Positions 1-11,302 of a stretch of 64,000 bases of DNA are shown here, in pieces (position 1 is the stretch's first letter; each line of letters begins with the position of its first letter). Source of the DNA: Tricholomella constricta. Lineage: Eukaryota; Basidiomycota; Agaricomycetes; Agaricales; Lyophyllaceae. The stretch lies in contig JAACJP010000021.1 in the NCBI GenBank assembly GCA_013368375.1, positions 496,001-560,000 on the forward strand, written 5' to 3'. Below the pieces are notes generated by a model that was given only the letters and a program-made list of their open reading frames with translations, searched no databases and had not been told where the DNA came from. A program made the translations under genes and the position numbers.

Positions 1-3000
1 ACTGGCTGTGCGACAACGTAGAACGCCTGCCACAGCTTCAATGCATGGCAGGCGACTTCAACTGCCATTCATCTGTCTGGGACCCCCGACACGAAGGCAA
101 CAATCATGTCGCAACGTCACTGATTGACGCTGCGTCTGACCTCGGGGTGGAAGTAAGTGTGCAACAGGTTAGGACGCCCACGCACTCCCACGCCAGGGGC
201 CTTGTGCCCTCAGTAATCGACCTTATGTTCCTACCATAAGACCGCCTGGTAGGACTTACACACGAGGTGCGCACAGACTGGATTGGCCCTTCGGACCATG
301 CACCGCTCTGCGTAACCCTCCCTATCCGTGCTACAGAAGTAGCTTCAGAAAGGCTGGCAATGCCCAAAGGAAGCGAAGAGGAATCATCGTTTCTACAAGC
401 ACTGCTCACCTACATTAAGTCAATGGACATCTCCAATATTGACACACGCGACGCTCTAGAAGACCTGATTGCAGGCCTTGCAAGAGCTTGCAACGACGCA
501 TGGAACTCAAATGCCAAAACAGTCAAAGTGAACACCCGGTCAAAAGCCTGGTGGAATGCTGACTGCGCCACTGCGATGAGGCAGTACAGACAGTCCCGGT
601 CCCCTGCAGACTATGGGGCTCTTAGGCGCGCCACAAAGGCGGCTAAACGGCAATTTTTCGATGAACGCATCGAAACCATTGCTACCAAGAACAAGCGACC
701 TTGGGACCTGATGAACTGGACCAAGCAACGCAACCTCCCCACATACGAGGCAATTCGCCACAACGAAGCGCCCTGTAATACGATGGATGACCTTTGGCAG
801 GCCCTTCACGCCACATATAATGCTGCGTCAGATCGACCAGTCAAAGTGGAAGTACTGGAGGAAGTGGAGCAAGAACCCCCGCGCGAGTGGGTGGACTTCA
901 GCACTGCAGAACTCCGGGAAGAATTGGCAAAGTGTTCAAACACATCTGCGCCGGGACCAGATCATTTGACCTGGTACCAGCTCAAAAAACTTGTCATTGA
1001 CAACGATGTTGCTGACAAGTTCACCAAGATTGCCAGTGCCTGCCTCCGGGTGGGTTACTGGCCATCTCACTTTAAAGAGTCTCGCTCGGTCATTCTCCCA
1101 AAACCGAACAAGCCCTCATATTCTGCTCCCAAAGCATTGAGGCCTATTGTGCTATTGAACACGCTCGGGAAGCTGTTTGAGAAAATGCTCGCAAACCGTA
1201 TGCAGTTTGAAGCAGCAAAGCATGGTATCTTCCATCCCAACCAGTTCGGAGGAGTGCGTCAGCATTCCACTGAAGATGCTGGGGTGTACCTTACCCACAT
1301 CGTCAAGACGGGCTGGGCCCGTGGATTGAAAACAAGTGTTGTTGCCTTTGACCTGGCACAATTCTTTCCCTCCCTGAACCATGAGGTTCTCATCGCAACG
1401 CTGGAGCGGCTAGGCTTCTCCCCGGCTGTTGTTAACTTCTTTCGATCCTACCTAGTGGATCGTTATACTTCCTATGCGTGGAACACAGAGTCCTCGCCCA
1501 GGATGCGCGCTGATGTCGGGGTTGGCCAAGGGTCCGCTCTGTCTCCAATCCTCTCTGCACTGTACCTTGTGCCAGTGATGAGAATTTTCCAGAAGAGAAT
1601 CGAGGTGGACCTCTGCACTCTAATGTCATACGTGGACGATGGCTCCCTCATTGTCCAATCTAAAACATGGGATACAAATCTCATTAAACTCAAGGAAGCC
1701 TACGCAGTCATCAATGAACTGGTGGATGCGATTGGTTTACTCCTTGAACACGACAAAACTGAAGTCTTTCATTTCTCCCGCAAAGCAACCGATGATAACC
1801 CATCGATTGACTTAGGCTATGCCCCCTACACAGAGGACACCCCACTCAAGCCAAAGCGCGTCTGGCGCTACCTTGGGTTCTATTTTGACAGAGGTCTTAC
1901 ATTCAAAGACCATGTCAAATACTACGCTACCAAGTCACTCACCACGGTGAAAGCCATGGTGATGCTTGGCAACTCATCGCGGGGGATTACCCCCTCTCAA
2001 AAACGTCTCCTTTACCGCGCCTGTGTGCTGCCCTTGGCCACGTACGGGTGCAGGTTATGGACATATAAAGGCGCTCGTAACAAAATGGTTATGAAGTCAC
2101 TCGCCCAGATGCAACGCAAGGCGGCGCTCTGGATACTTGGTGCATTTCGCACATCTCCTGGTGGAGGGGTGGAAACCCTTGCAGGCTTACCACCTGTCCA
2201 TCTGCACATCAAGAAACTGGTCGATCGCTCTTTCGCCCGGACTCGTACACTCCTGAACACCCATCCAACACTCTCTCTCATGAGTACGCGGCATGGTCTG
2301 TTCAGAGGGGAGGAATTCCACCCCTGCGCCATATCAAGTATGGCACCCTCATTACAGAAGCGAGTTAAATCTTCTGTGATGGACGCGGAGGCTAACGCCT
2401 CTGTTGTCAATGAGCCCATGAACCCCCTCCACGAGGAGGCCACACCAGGGCAACGGGTTTCCGACTTGTTTGGAGCCCAAATCACCTATGACCTTGACAT
2501 CCCCCAGGATAAAGAGGCCCTAGCTGATCGACGCAACCACTTGGATGCGCTTCGCACTGAGGGAGGCCTGGATCCGCGAACCGTCATGGTTGCAGCGGAC
2601 GCCTCGGTCCCCACTGACAATCGACTCCAGGCAATTATTGCCTGCACCCTCATCCACGGGGACGTAGGTCCCAGTGTATCCCGGCAGGTGGCCGGCAAAG
2701 CTACCTCAGACGATGCTGAACTCGCAGCCATCGCAATGGCTGTAGGCAAAGCACTGCAACGACCAGACTCGGACAGAATTCTGGTCTTCTCGGACTCAAC
2801 CAAGGCCATTAAGTGGGCTTTGGATGCCAGTCTACATTCAGGTCAGATGCATTCGATTGCAATCTGCTCCAAACTTCGTACTTGGTTGTCTGACCATCCA
2901 GACCGCCATGTGCAATTCATACACGTCCCAAGCCGTTTGCGGTGGGATATCCACTTCTCGTCGCAGGCTGCTACGCAGCTGAAAGTGCCACAAGGACCTC

Positions 3001-3740
3001 GCTCAGGCACATCACTAGATTATGCGCGCAAACGCACTGTTGAACAGATGCTGAAGGAATGGACTCGTCTATTCCAGCAGCCTGAATACAGCGGCAGATC
3101 ATTCCTTCGAACAAAGAGGAAAGGCAAGCCAATAGCACCATCACACCTTGATGGTAGCCCATGGCTTAAAGTAATGGGCAAGTCAAATGCCCACACTGCT
3201 CGAATGTCTCGTAGCATCCTCAATCACGCCCCTATTGGCGAATACCGGAGGCGGTTTAACCTTTCTGAGGAGGTGAACTGCTCCTGTCGCAACGGCGGGC
3301 TCGAAACCAGAGCCCACATCCTGGACCAATGTCCCAAATACACGAGGAAGCGCCGGGCCCCGGCGCGCCTCGAACATAAGAATTACCTCGAATTCCTCGA
3401 GGCTAACCCACGGACCTTTGCTTTCCCAAGCGAAAATCCACCTCCACCCTTTCCCAAGGCCAGACCAAAGCGTAAACCACCAGACCAGCCTGCGCGTAAC
3501 CGCAACGGCCGTGAGGTGCATCACCGCAGAGTAGCACATCGCATGCAGCCTGACGAAGGCCTGCACGATCAACCAGCACGCCCAGAAGATCTCATCTGGG
3601 TATACAAATCCGACTCACGGATTCCGGGTTTCCGATCCTACCTGACCTTCCCGGGGATGGCGTTGAGCAAAACAAGAAACAATTGGAGGCCGTAGTAAGG
3701 AATTTTTTGAATCAACACTACAGTATGCTTTTTTTAGCAT
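1..3740 (+). mobile_element. Non-LTR retrotransposon (LINE), 5' end outside the window
   Basis: The coding order is apurinic endonuclease C-terminus, reverse transcriptase, RNase H and a cysteine/histidine knuckle, which is the ORF2 layout of fungal LINEs of the Tad/I type. The element is cut by the window start, so the 5' UTR, any ORF1 and most of the endonuclease are not visible. No clear poly(A) tail or target-site duplication is evident after the last codon; the boundary near 3740 is a guess based on where an unrelated reading frame begins. It lies directly upstream of a truncated-looking transposon-associated ORF, which suggests the LINE inserted into that older element. Confidence 0.85.
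3..3695 (+). pseudogene. LINE ORF2 polyprotein: endonuclease C-terminus, reverse transcriptase, RNase H; one in-frame stop
   Basis: The frame is open from position 3 except for one TAA at 237-239. The first part carries the endonuclease motifs GDFNCH and, beyond the stop, SDHAPL. The 1142-codon remainder has reverse transcriptase blocks: PGPDHLTW, LRPIVLLN, FDLAQFFPS (catalytic Asp), GQGSALSPILSALY and the YVDD box at 1629-1640. An RNase H domain follows with the Asp-Glu-Asp set in VAADAS, DAELAAI and VFSDST. A CxC...HxxxxC knuckle (CSC ... HILDQC) lies near residue 1020 of the long frame. Everything after 240 is uninterrupted, so the copy is young or only lightly decayed. The stop sits in the endonuclease linker and could be a CAA-to-TAA change, an allele, or a sequencing error. 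The product would copy its own RNA at a nicked target site. Confidence 0.85.
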
Positions 3741-3743
3741 TGC

Positions 3744-4871
3744 ATGAGAAGCAAGGCTCTAACATATATCACTCGCAGAGTTGGCCTCCGGATATTTAGG
3801 ACTCATACACCGTTCAGTGCAGTGACGGAGCACACCCGGTCCTTCATCCCGGCCAAGTACCTTCCAGTCGGGATTGAATTTAAGGATCCTCATAACATGC
3901 GGCTTGATACCCTGCGTGACATGCTGGCATTTTGGCGTGAACGAGCTGCCAGGTACGGTCATGAGGAAAGCTTCCGGTGGTCGCATGTGGAGAATAAACA
4001 TCGGGATCGGGTTCCGGCCGAATATGGTCGACGGATCGATAAAGAACGGGAAGCCGATAATGCAGCAAAGAAGAGGTCGCGACGAAAGCAGACAAAGAAG
4101 ACGGCCAAACAAAAGGCAATAGATCCATTAGCAGGCTGTCTAGTGATGGGTGAACTACCTGATCAGGTGCAGACCGAAGCTTCACTGGATTCTGAGCGTG
4201 GATCCCCATCCGAACCCGACAGACTCAATGCTCCACCCGAAACACATACCCATTCCGGAGCACAGTTGCATCATACACCAGAGTCAGCTGAACTAATAAA
4301 TGCAGCAACTGATGAACCACAGCCCTTGTCAGACACCGAACATTTACCCGACCCCGGATCCAACCACGTATCCGAGCCCGAGCCCCCCAAATCAACCCGC
4401 ATCACCCGCAAACGGCGAGGGCATACTTCACCCGACCCCAGATCTGACCATGAATCCGAACCCCAGCCCTCCAAATCAACCCGCATCACCCGCAAACGGC
4501 GAGGGCGTACTTCACCCGACCCCAGATCTGACCATGAATCCGAACCTGAGCCCCCCAAATCAACCCGCAGCACCCGCAAACGGCGAGGGCGTACTTCACC
4601 CGACCCCGGATCCGACCAGGAATCTGAACCCGAGCCCCCCAAATCAACCCGCAGCACCCGCAAACGGCGAGGGCGTACTTCACCCGACCCCGGATCCGAC
4701 CACGAATCTGCACCCGAGCCCCCCAAATCAACCCGCATCACCCGCAAACGGCAAGGGGATACTTTACCTGTGACTAGGCCAGTGAAGAAGCCGTCCAACA
4801 GCCAACCCGATCAACCCGAGCGTCGTACAACCTGGAGCAGTGTGCAGGATGCACCACGTACGCGCTCATAG
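3744..4871 (+). CDS. Transposon-associated hypothetical protein with five 28-residue basic/acidic repeats
   Basis: This is a 375-codon ORF of unknown function. The N-terminal ~130 residues are a charged domain (FIPAKYLPVGIEF, LAFWRERAARYG) followed by lysine/arginine-rich sequence. Residues 201-340 are five tandem copies of an 84-bp unit, each reading roughly DPxSDxESEPxPxKSTRxTRKRRGR. The combination of acidic-proline stretches and RKRRGR clusters would suit a nuclear or nucleic-acid-binding protein, which is inference. The ATG at 3744 comes immediately after the LINE, so the original 5' exons may have been displaced and the ORF may be only a 3' exon. It converges on the accessory gene ending at 5088 and probably belongs to the same DNA transposon. 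Confidence 0.5.
   Translation: MRSKALTYITRRVGLRIFRTHTPFSAVTEHTRSFIPAKYLPVGIEFKDPHNMRLDTLRDMLAFWRERAARYGHEESFRWSHVENKHRDRVPAEYGRRIDKEREADNAAKKRSRRKQTKKTAKQKAIDPLAGCLVMGELPDQVQTEASLDSERGSPSEPDRLNAPPETHTHSGAQLHHTPESAELINAATDEPQPLSDTEHLPDPGSNHVSEPEPPKSTRITRKRRGHTSPDPRSDHESEPQPSKSTRITRKRRGRTSPDPRSDHESEPEPPKSTRSTRKRRGRTSPDPGSDQESEPEPPKSTRSTRKRRGRTSPDPGSDHESAPEPPKSTRITRKRQGDTLPVTRPVKKPSNSQPDQPERRTTWSSVQDAPRTRS
4344..4763 (+). repeat. Five tandem 84-bp units inside a coding frame
   Basis: Five consecutive units of exactly 84 bp (28 codons) keep the reading frame open. Copies differ by a few substitutions, for example Arg/Gly after DP and Ile/Ser in STRxTRK. The last copy diverges at its end (RQGD). 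The frame-preserving period and the low divergence suggest expansion by slippage or unequal exchange while the frame was still translated. Confidence 0.9.
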
Positions 4872-5087
4872 AAAACAAAGAACCGGAAGCCAATTCCAAA
4901 GGCACGCAGGAAATTAATTGATACTTTGCTTACATGTTGGAGCTTTCTCATTACAATGGCATTATATTTTGGACAAATTACAGATGACAATGTTTCAACA
5001 AAAAAGGGAGTCCGGATGTACAGTATAAGTGTTGGATGTACAGTATCCATGGTATCTACATTTGACCAAAAAAGGTTGGTGCCCCGC

Positions 5088-6884
5088 TCAAGCCTTGGAA
5101 TCCGGCTTTTCCATCAGTTGAGGAGTGGTGCTCCGTGTCCGATGCATGGGCTGTCCTTCACTGTCCAAGAGGGGAGGAGCTGCTGACGGGCTCCGGCTCC
5201 GGGTTCGGCTTCGGCTCCGGGTTCGCTCCAGTGGGGGTGCAAGCAGTAAGGTAGGAGCCGCTTGCACTGGCTCGGGAGTTGGGGGGACAACGTTCACCGC
5301 AATGGGCGCAGCGGGGGACCTTCCATTGGATGATGATGGTGAGGACCCATACGTCCGAATTGCCTCAATGGGGGGGGGTGAGGCAACTCGGGTCCGGGAT
5401 CCGTATGTCCAGACTGCAACCGGGCGTGAAGCAACCATTGGAGTCGCACTGCCTATTGTGGCACCTGCTGTTGACAGGTCAACGTCAACGCTGGCAGGCG
5501 TCGCAGCCAGTCCACTGTCATCCATGGCAGGGGGGCCCTGGGGTGCGGTCTCGACTCCAGCCGCTGGTTCTGCCATGGGAGCGGGCTGAGGACCGGAGGA
5601 CTCTTCAACCGGCATCACTTCGACAGGAACATCCATCTCACACTCCACCTGCATCATTTCTGACTCCAGCTGGGCAGGCTGGGATGAGGGAGCAGGTGCA
5701 GCAGATTCCGTGGCGGCGGGGTTGGGACCGGATTCGGGCCCGGGTCCGGGTGACGGGGCAGCCTCAGTGCTTAGGGGGGAGAGATGTGGTCGGGGACTTC
5801 CACCTGCAAGTGATGAAGCCAATGGCAGTTCCGCCTGCTCCCAACGGATTGCAGCTTGTGCTGCAGATTCCTCCATGGCTGACACATCCATGTCCCAGTC
5901 ATGTTCTGCAACGTGGGCCTGGAGGAATTCCTCCCGTTCCCGCTCCCGCCTGTCCAATTTTTGGTGCACCTCCTCTACGGTGAGGCATCCCTCGCTACGG
6001 AGCCAGGCATGAAAGTGCTCCCAGTGCGCCCCGTCCCGTTGCTCCCCAGCAATGCGGCAGTCATCCAACTCCCGCCAGAACTTCTTCTGCACCTTGAACA
6101 TCATCCGGATGTTCTGCACCCGCTTGCTATGCTGGATTTCCAGCTGCTCCACCCGTTGGCTCAGTTCCTCCAGTGTGGGGGACGTTGGCGGTCCCGATTC
6201 TGCGAGGGCTTCAACCCGGCGTGCTAGGTCCACCAGCCGTGCAGCATCAGAGGGAGCGGTGGGCTTCCCGGATCCGGATGGTGGTGGGCGGATAACCCGA
6301 GGGCCTCCGGACAGACCCGCTGCTACTTTGAAGGTTAGTTTTCAAACAGAAATGAAAAAGAGTCAGACTTTACCTGCTGACTCTGGTGCAGCGGCCACTG
6401 TCCTCTCCTTCCTCCTTGGTGGACCCATGGCACGCAACCGGATGGAGCGCTCACAGGCGCATTTCTGCACCTGGCACCCAATGCAAACATATCCGGATCG
6501 CGGCCGGATGCACCGGATGTTCTTCACGGTGCATCGCCGGCATTGGGTCGGGTACTCCTGCCCAGGGAGTGTTTCCCGGACCTCAATTTCGTGGTCCTGG
6601 GGAAACGGGTCCACTGTGGGCTCCACCGAAGGTCCTTCGTCGGCTGCCAGTTCCGTAAAGGTCTTGGACTTCTTGGTGGCACAGGGCTGGGCCCGATCTG
6701 TAGGTGCTTTCCGTTTCCGGTCGGGTCCGGGAACGGCGGCGGGGGGAGGGGAGGCAAGTTGTGCCCCAAATGCTGGGCTGAGCGTCGGGCTGCGCTCACG
6801 ATCCGGTGGCAACGGGGTGCCCACGCGGGTCATGCGGCTTGCGCGGGTCATCTGAGCCTTTCTTTCGACGCCCCCTGCGGTCAT
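5088..6884 (-). CDS. Transposon-associated cysteine-cluster protein, two exons
   Basis: Two reading frames join through a 48-nt intron (6326-6373, donor GTAAAG, branch ACTAAC, acceptor AAG), giving complement(join(5088..6325,6374..6884)), 582 residues; the splice restores frame in phase 1. Near residue 120 is a cysteine cluster CRRCTVKNIRC...CIGCQVQKCAC, spaced somewhat like fungal Zn2Cys6 fingers but not a canonical one. Residues ~190-300 form a charged, probably coiled-coil region (RRVEALAES, LEELSQRVEQLE, FKVQKKFWRELDD) typical of hypothetical proteins that are repeated in mushroom genomes. The C-terminus is low-complexity, Pro/Ser/Ala rich and ends with SRSRTRSRS-type sequence. Role unknown; DNA binding for the host transposon is an inference. 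Its ATG overlaps the stop of the upstream frame (ATGA at 6883-6886), and a second ATG lies 11 codons in. Confidence 0.6.
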
Positions 6885-7538
6885 CAGGCGAAGGGGGGGG
6901 ACTGGTGATCACGCTTCCGACGCGGTTCCTTCTTTATTTTCCGGTCCCCCGGATCCGGTGTTGTAACGGCATTTGTTGTCTGCTTCCGCCTTGGCTGAGG
7001 TTTGGGGCGGGCAGGCACAGGGGTTCCTGTGGGAACGGGGGACGGGGCAGGTCGGGAAAAGGGGGCAGGCGTGGGTGCAGGTGTGGGGGATGGGGCGGGT
7101 CCGGGAAGGGGCAGCGAGGCCGGTACGGGTTGCGGAACCGGACTCGTCGGCTGAGGCACCGGGGCAGCTATTGGGAGGCGAGGGGAAGTGGTGTTCAAAG
7201 CTGGTGGTGGTGCTGCCAGCCCCCCCAAGCGTACTGAAAGCTCAGTAATCACCTGGTCCAAAGTAACCTCCCCAGCAGTGAGTAATTTTAATATTGGGAG
7301 TGCCCGCGCAATCTGCGACTGCTTCCGGGCCTGTATGATTTCGGCCGGTGCTCCCTGAAACCTTGGCCACAAGTCTCTCTTGAAAATCACGTTGATCAGC
7401 TTATTACACCTGAGGAACTTGAGAACTAACCGCTCTGTCAAAAAGGCTGGTGAGCCCGAGTGCATTGCGGTATCGGACACACTCCCGGAGCTCCGCGTCG
7501 ATGTTGTTCAGTGCAGTGATCAGACGTTGGGAATCCAT
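6884..7538 (-). CDS. Transposon-associated hypothetical protein with proline-rich tail, two exons
   Basis: The start is ATG at 7538 (MDSQRLITALNNIDAEL). A 52-nt intron at 7379-7430 (donor GTTAGT, branch CTGAT, acceptor CAAG) joins exon 1, 36 codons, to the long frame in phase 0, giving complement(join(6884..7378,7431..7538)), 200 residues. The first ~90 residues are a helical domain (RDLWPRFQGAPAEIIQARKQ, ILKLLTAGEVTLDQVI). The rest is Pro/Ala/Thr-rich with a basic end. It stops at TGA just after an 8-base G/C run and overlaps the ATG of the downstream gene. It is therefore unclear whether the two frames were once one protein split by a slippage in that run. Function unknown; divergent from the transposase-side frame at 7754. 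Confidence 0.55.
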
Positions 7539-7753
7539 TGTTGATTAAATGCGGATTGACTCGGATTGATCGCAGGAGCGGGAAGATATCAGATGTAAAC
7601 AGATCACTAGCAAAAGTTATGGCAGGAGGTGAAAATGTTTTCAACATGTGTCATGTGACCGGCAAGTGCGCTTCTTTTTCCCAGCACATGTCCGGGAGGG
7701 ATCTCTCCGCTTACCGGATCGATCAGATATCCAGCCTCTCACTATCGATCATT
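7539..7753. promoter_or_regulatory. Divergent upstream region between two transposon genes
   Basis: About 215 bp separate the start of the leftward gene (7538) and the rightward ATG at 7754. No further coding is apparent. The head-to-head arrangement implies a shared promoter. No TATA box or operator could be assigned with confidence. Confidence 0.35.
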
Positions 7754-9280
7754 ATGGCCCCTTCTTCAAAGCAATCTGGGACCCAACGACAAGCCCAACC
7801 CAAGCCCCAATCCTCCTTGTCCAATACCAAATCACCTGCTGTATTACAATCCGGTGGACCCGAAGTCTCTCGGCCATCTTCCCGGGCTGTGCCTCCCGGA
7901 TTTACTCCATTCACCACCCCGGATGGCACCTTCATTATCCCGAACCACCTTGTGCCAGCCACAAGGCTGCAATTATTAGCAGATTTTTTTAAACAGAATC
8001 CCCCACAGGATGAAAGCACAGAAGTGAGTAAGCAGCTTAGAGAGTTTCCTGTAATCTCCTCATCATTATACCCAGCCTATTCAATATAGCGGATCCGAAC
8101 ACTATCCGCTCGGTGCGGCAAACGTCCAATCCGAACCCGATCCCGTATGTCATTCTGCTAATCCATGGTTTATCTGCTCAATCATGCGCCTGCAGCCGCT
8201 GACTGAGCAAGAAATCGTGGATATGCATGCGGAAGTCCTGGCGGTGATGGACCAGCAGGAAATTTCTTACTCCTCCACATCGCCGACAGCATCAAATTCA
8301 TGGGTCCTGTGTGGTGCTACTGGGTGTTCCCTGAGCAATACTGCGGCACACTTCAACCTGCCATTCACAGCCGACGTTTCCTCTATGCATCACTTGATCG
8401 TCACGTCGTCGAAAAGGCTCAGCTGACCCAAATTATGGTTACATACAATCTCACAGAGGAGCTCGCTCTTTGATCTCCCCACGCTGGTATCCCTGGCTCT
8501 TTCCACGATCCCTAATGTGTGTCTTTTTAATTCTTATAGTATCTGTCTCACCTAACGTAACTGCACGTGGTGGTATCAGATTCGACATGCATTCTGCTAC
8601 CACCAAAAGCAAAGGAACGCCTATCGGATCATCTCCAGTCTATAGTTGCAGCTATTGCCACACAATTTAACATTCCTATGAAGACTGCCTGTATGTGTGT
8701 GAATTGTGTACTCCTCGATGAATGGGGCAAAGTCCGCCGCATCGATTCCGATGAGGAAGATACAATGCGTGCTTCGTCGATGGCTGCCACGACAAATGAC
8801 TCCCGAGATGCATCATTTGTCCGGGTAAGTGCCTTCAAACTGTCTGATCAGTGTCGGACAATGCCTACTATTCAAATTCACAGTACGAAATGTACATCGA
8901 CAAGTTTGCATGTCAAAAAAAGCGGAAACCTGTGTTCGAGCTTCGGACATTCTACGGTCAGCTGCAACACATCTATTCACTCAAGTTTCCAGCTGTGTGC
9001 TCCCATGATTTGAAGGTAGATGCCAGCAATGGCGTCACTGTTATCCTAACTGGGATCTGGTCATGCAAACTTGATGAAGGCGAGAACCGAGACCTTGTGG
9101 CTGCTGGTCTCGACTTCAACTTCTACATGACTATGGCCTCCTTCAATGTCGTTGATATCACAAGTGTGCAGGCGCTGGTCGGGCGGGTTCAAAGCATGAC
9201 GAATGGCCGGCAGTGGGTGCTAATTGACTGAAGTGGTTCCCTCGCACGAGCTGTCTTTGAGGATGAAGAAGAGGACTGAT
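7754..9280 (+). pseudogene. CACTA/Plavaka-like transposase, internally deleted and interrupted
   Basis: Coding pieces run 7754-8023, 8076-8144 and 8196 on, separated by clean introns (8024-8075, 8145-8195), beginning MAPSSKQSGTQRQ. From about 8250 the frame shifts to one that reads LLLHIADSIKFMGPVWCYW, EQYCGTLQPAI and AQLTQI, which resembles the C-terminal region of fungal CACTA/Plavaka (EnSpm-related) transposases. Further exons read GKVRRI, then across the 59-nt intron 8825-8883 FVRYEMYIDKFA, FYGQLQHIYSLKFP and VVDITSVQALVGRV. A TGA at 9229-9231 interrupts the expected D-R-SGSLARA motif; the frame after it continues to a natural stop near 9277-9279. The catalytic core expected upstream is absent, so this is a non-autonomous remnant. 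Family assignment rests on remembered motifs. Confidence 0.65.
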
Positions 9281-9501
9281 CAATATGTAGTAGGACTGTA
9301 CACCAGTGTCTATGTAGACCACTAGGATGAAATGTACTCAATTTTAGGATGCAACAATTGCACGAGAGTGGCTGGATGAATTTGACTTGTTTGTAGGTTG
9401 AAACAAATGGGCTGAATGTTAACCTACGTCGCAGGTTGAATTTCATTCAACCAACATCTATCCTAACGTAGGTTTAAAGATGAATATCAACCTAGCGTTG
9501 C
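9281..9501 (+). repeat. Non-coding 3' flank of the transposase with AGGTTGAA/TTCAACC words
   Basis: The stretch holds several related short words in both orientations (AGGTTGAA, TTCAACC, AACCTACG, ACGTAGGTT). This is the pattern expected of subterminal repeats of a CACTA-type element. No terminal CACTA inverted repeat or target duplication could be identified, so the element end is unresolved. Confidence 0.35.
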
Positions 9502-11302
9502 GTGACCTTCAACGAAGACTACCTTGATAGTGAAGGTGGAGATCTGGACCAACCACAAGAACCTCAGGTACTTCCTCACCACAAAGAAACTCAATTGGCA
9601 GTAAGCCCGATGGTCTGGTCACTCTACCTTGCCAACTTTGACTTTGCCCTTCCACCACCATTCTGGATGCAGCATGGGCAAAGTCAATGCACTGTCATGT
9701 CGCGCCGACCATGGTGACAGAAGCAGTGACAACACCAACATTCTGCTCCTCAAACCCAAGTACTTCACGATTCGTGCAACCGAGGGTCTTGTACTGGTCA
9801 GAGAGGAAGACGACATGCTGAAGGCAATTTGCAAGGGCAATCACAATGGTGCACAGAAGGATGTGGTTGCTAAAGCAGCTCAACTGGTCAAGGTTGCCAG
9901 TCTCTCCCTATGCTTCGGTGAATAGGGGGAGGAAGGTGGTCTGCTCACATTCTGTGGATGTATCTATGTCCTAAATGTTCCAGACCTTTACTGACACATT
10001 GTGGAGCACAACCATGACTCCAAGATTGCGGGTCATCCTGAGCACTAGAAAATGCTAGAGCTGGTGTCGCGTGACTGCTGGTGGCCCCAGATGTTGTGCT
10101 TCATTGGTGCATACACCAGCACCTGTGACATGTGTCTGCACACAAAACCTCATTGCCAACTCCCTGTCAGACAGCTGCAGCCACTTCCAATCTCCAAAGG
10201 CCAATGGAACATCGTGTTGGTTGACTTCATCACCAAACTTCCTGAGTCCAACGGTCATGACACAATCATGAATGTTGTGGATTTGGTCAGAAAGTGTGCG
10301 CACTTCATTGCATTGCACACAACTTGTTCAGCTTTGAGAGCTGCAAACCTCTACCATCACCACATTTAGAAGCTGCATGGTCTCTCTGATACCTTCATCT
10401 CTGATCAAGGTCCACAGTTTGTTGCTGAGTTCACGTGCAAACTGTACCGGCTCCTGGGTATCACACTGTCAGCTTTGATGGCATACCACCCTCAGACTGA
10501 CAGACAGACCAAGCATGTGAACCAGGAGCTCAAACAGTTCTTGCAGGTCTTCTGCAATGAGCACCAGAACGACTGGGAGGACCTTCTGCCTGAGGCCAAA
10601 TTTAGTTACAATAATCATGTACATTCTACGATGCAGCAGACCCCCTTCCTGCTCAACACTGGTTGGCATCCATGCATGGGCTTTGAGCCGCGTCAGGGCA
10701 CCTCTAAGAATGAGTCGGCCGATGAGTTCATGGAGCGTATGAAGGAAGTGCAGGAAGAGGCCAAGGCGGCACTGTCAAAGGCCAAAAATGACATGGAATG
10801 GTACTACCACCAGTGACATGCGCCCATGCCTAAGTATCAGCCTGGTGACAAGGTGTACCTCAATGCGACCAACATTTCCATGATGCGACCATCAACGAAA
10901 TGACAAGTCGGACCGCGTACTGCCTCAGTCTATGAAGTGTATCCATCCCATCTTCCATGTTGTAAAACTCATCCCTGCTGTTGCCAACTCAATAAAAGGT
11001 TGTCAGTCCAACCCACCTCTGCCCCCTGACATAGTCAATGACAAACCCCATTATGAAGTTGACAAAATCCTCGACAGCTGTACCTTCCACAAGAAACTAC
11101 AGTACAAAGTCCTGTAGAAGGGCTATGGCTCCAAAGAAGCTTCCCGGGAACCTTGTGAACATGTTGCCGCCCGAACCTGGTACAAAGTTCCACTATGACA
11201 ACCCTGACACTGCCTGCCACATTTGTGGCATCTTCCGATTGCCTTTACCACCATCCCTCTGCACTGAGACATTGTGATTCTTCAAAGGGGGGGGGAGGGG
11301 GG
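9502..11302 (+). mobile_element. Ty3/gypsy (chromovirus-like) pol fragment: RNase H tail, integrase, chromodomain, polypurine tract
   Basis: Broken frames read in order: the end of the RT/RNase H region (WSLYLANFDFAL), the integrase zinc region (HDSKIAGH ... CDMCLHTK), the integrase core (DFITKLPES, AYHPQTDRQT) and a final chromodomain-like segment (YEVDKILDS). Stops at 10046-10048, 10367-10369 and 10814-10816 and small indels break the frame. The reverse transcriptase, protease, gag and 5' LTR are missing on the left, where the transposase flank abuts. At 11284-11302 a run of purines (nearly all G) immediately precedes TGATGTAAGG, which fits a polypurine tract followed by the first bases of a 3' LTR at 11303. 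The order and the polypurine position identify the 3' end of a chromodomain gypsy element. Confidence 0.85.

Noticed and set aside
4271..4798. Leftward repeat-coded frames opposite the 84-bp repeats
   Set aside because: Shadows of a repeat with a period divisible by three; every frame is open for the same reason.
7438..7647. GTG/TTG-started forms of the accessory proteins
   Set aside because: Fungal nuclear genes begin with ATG; splice-supported ATG exons were found instead.
8567..8600. Simple continuous exon from 8470 to 8824 in the transposase
   Set aside because: A stop at 8558-8560 in the coding frame requires an intron ending near 8579; its donor could not be fixed, so the joint is left open.
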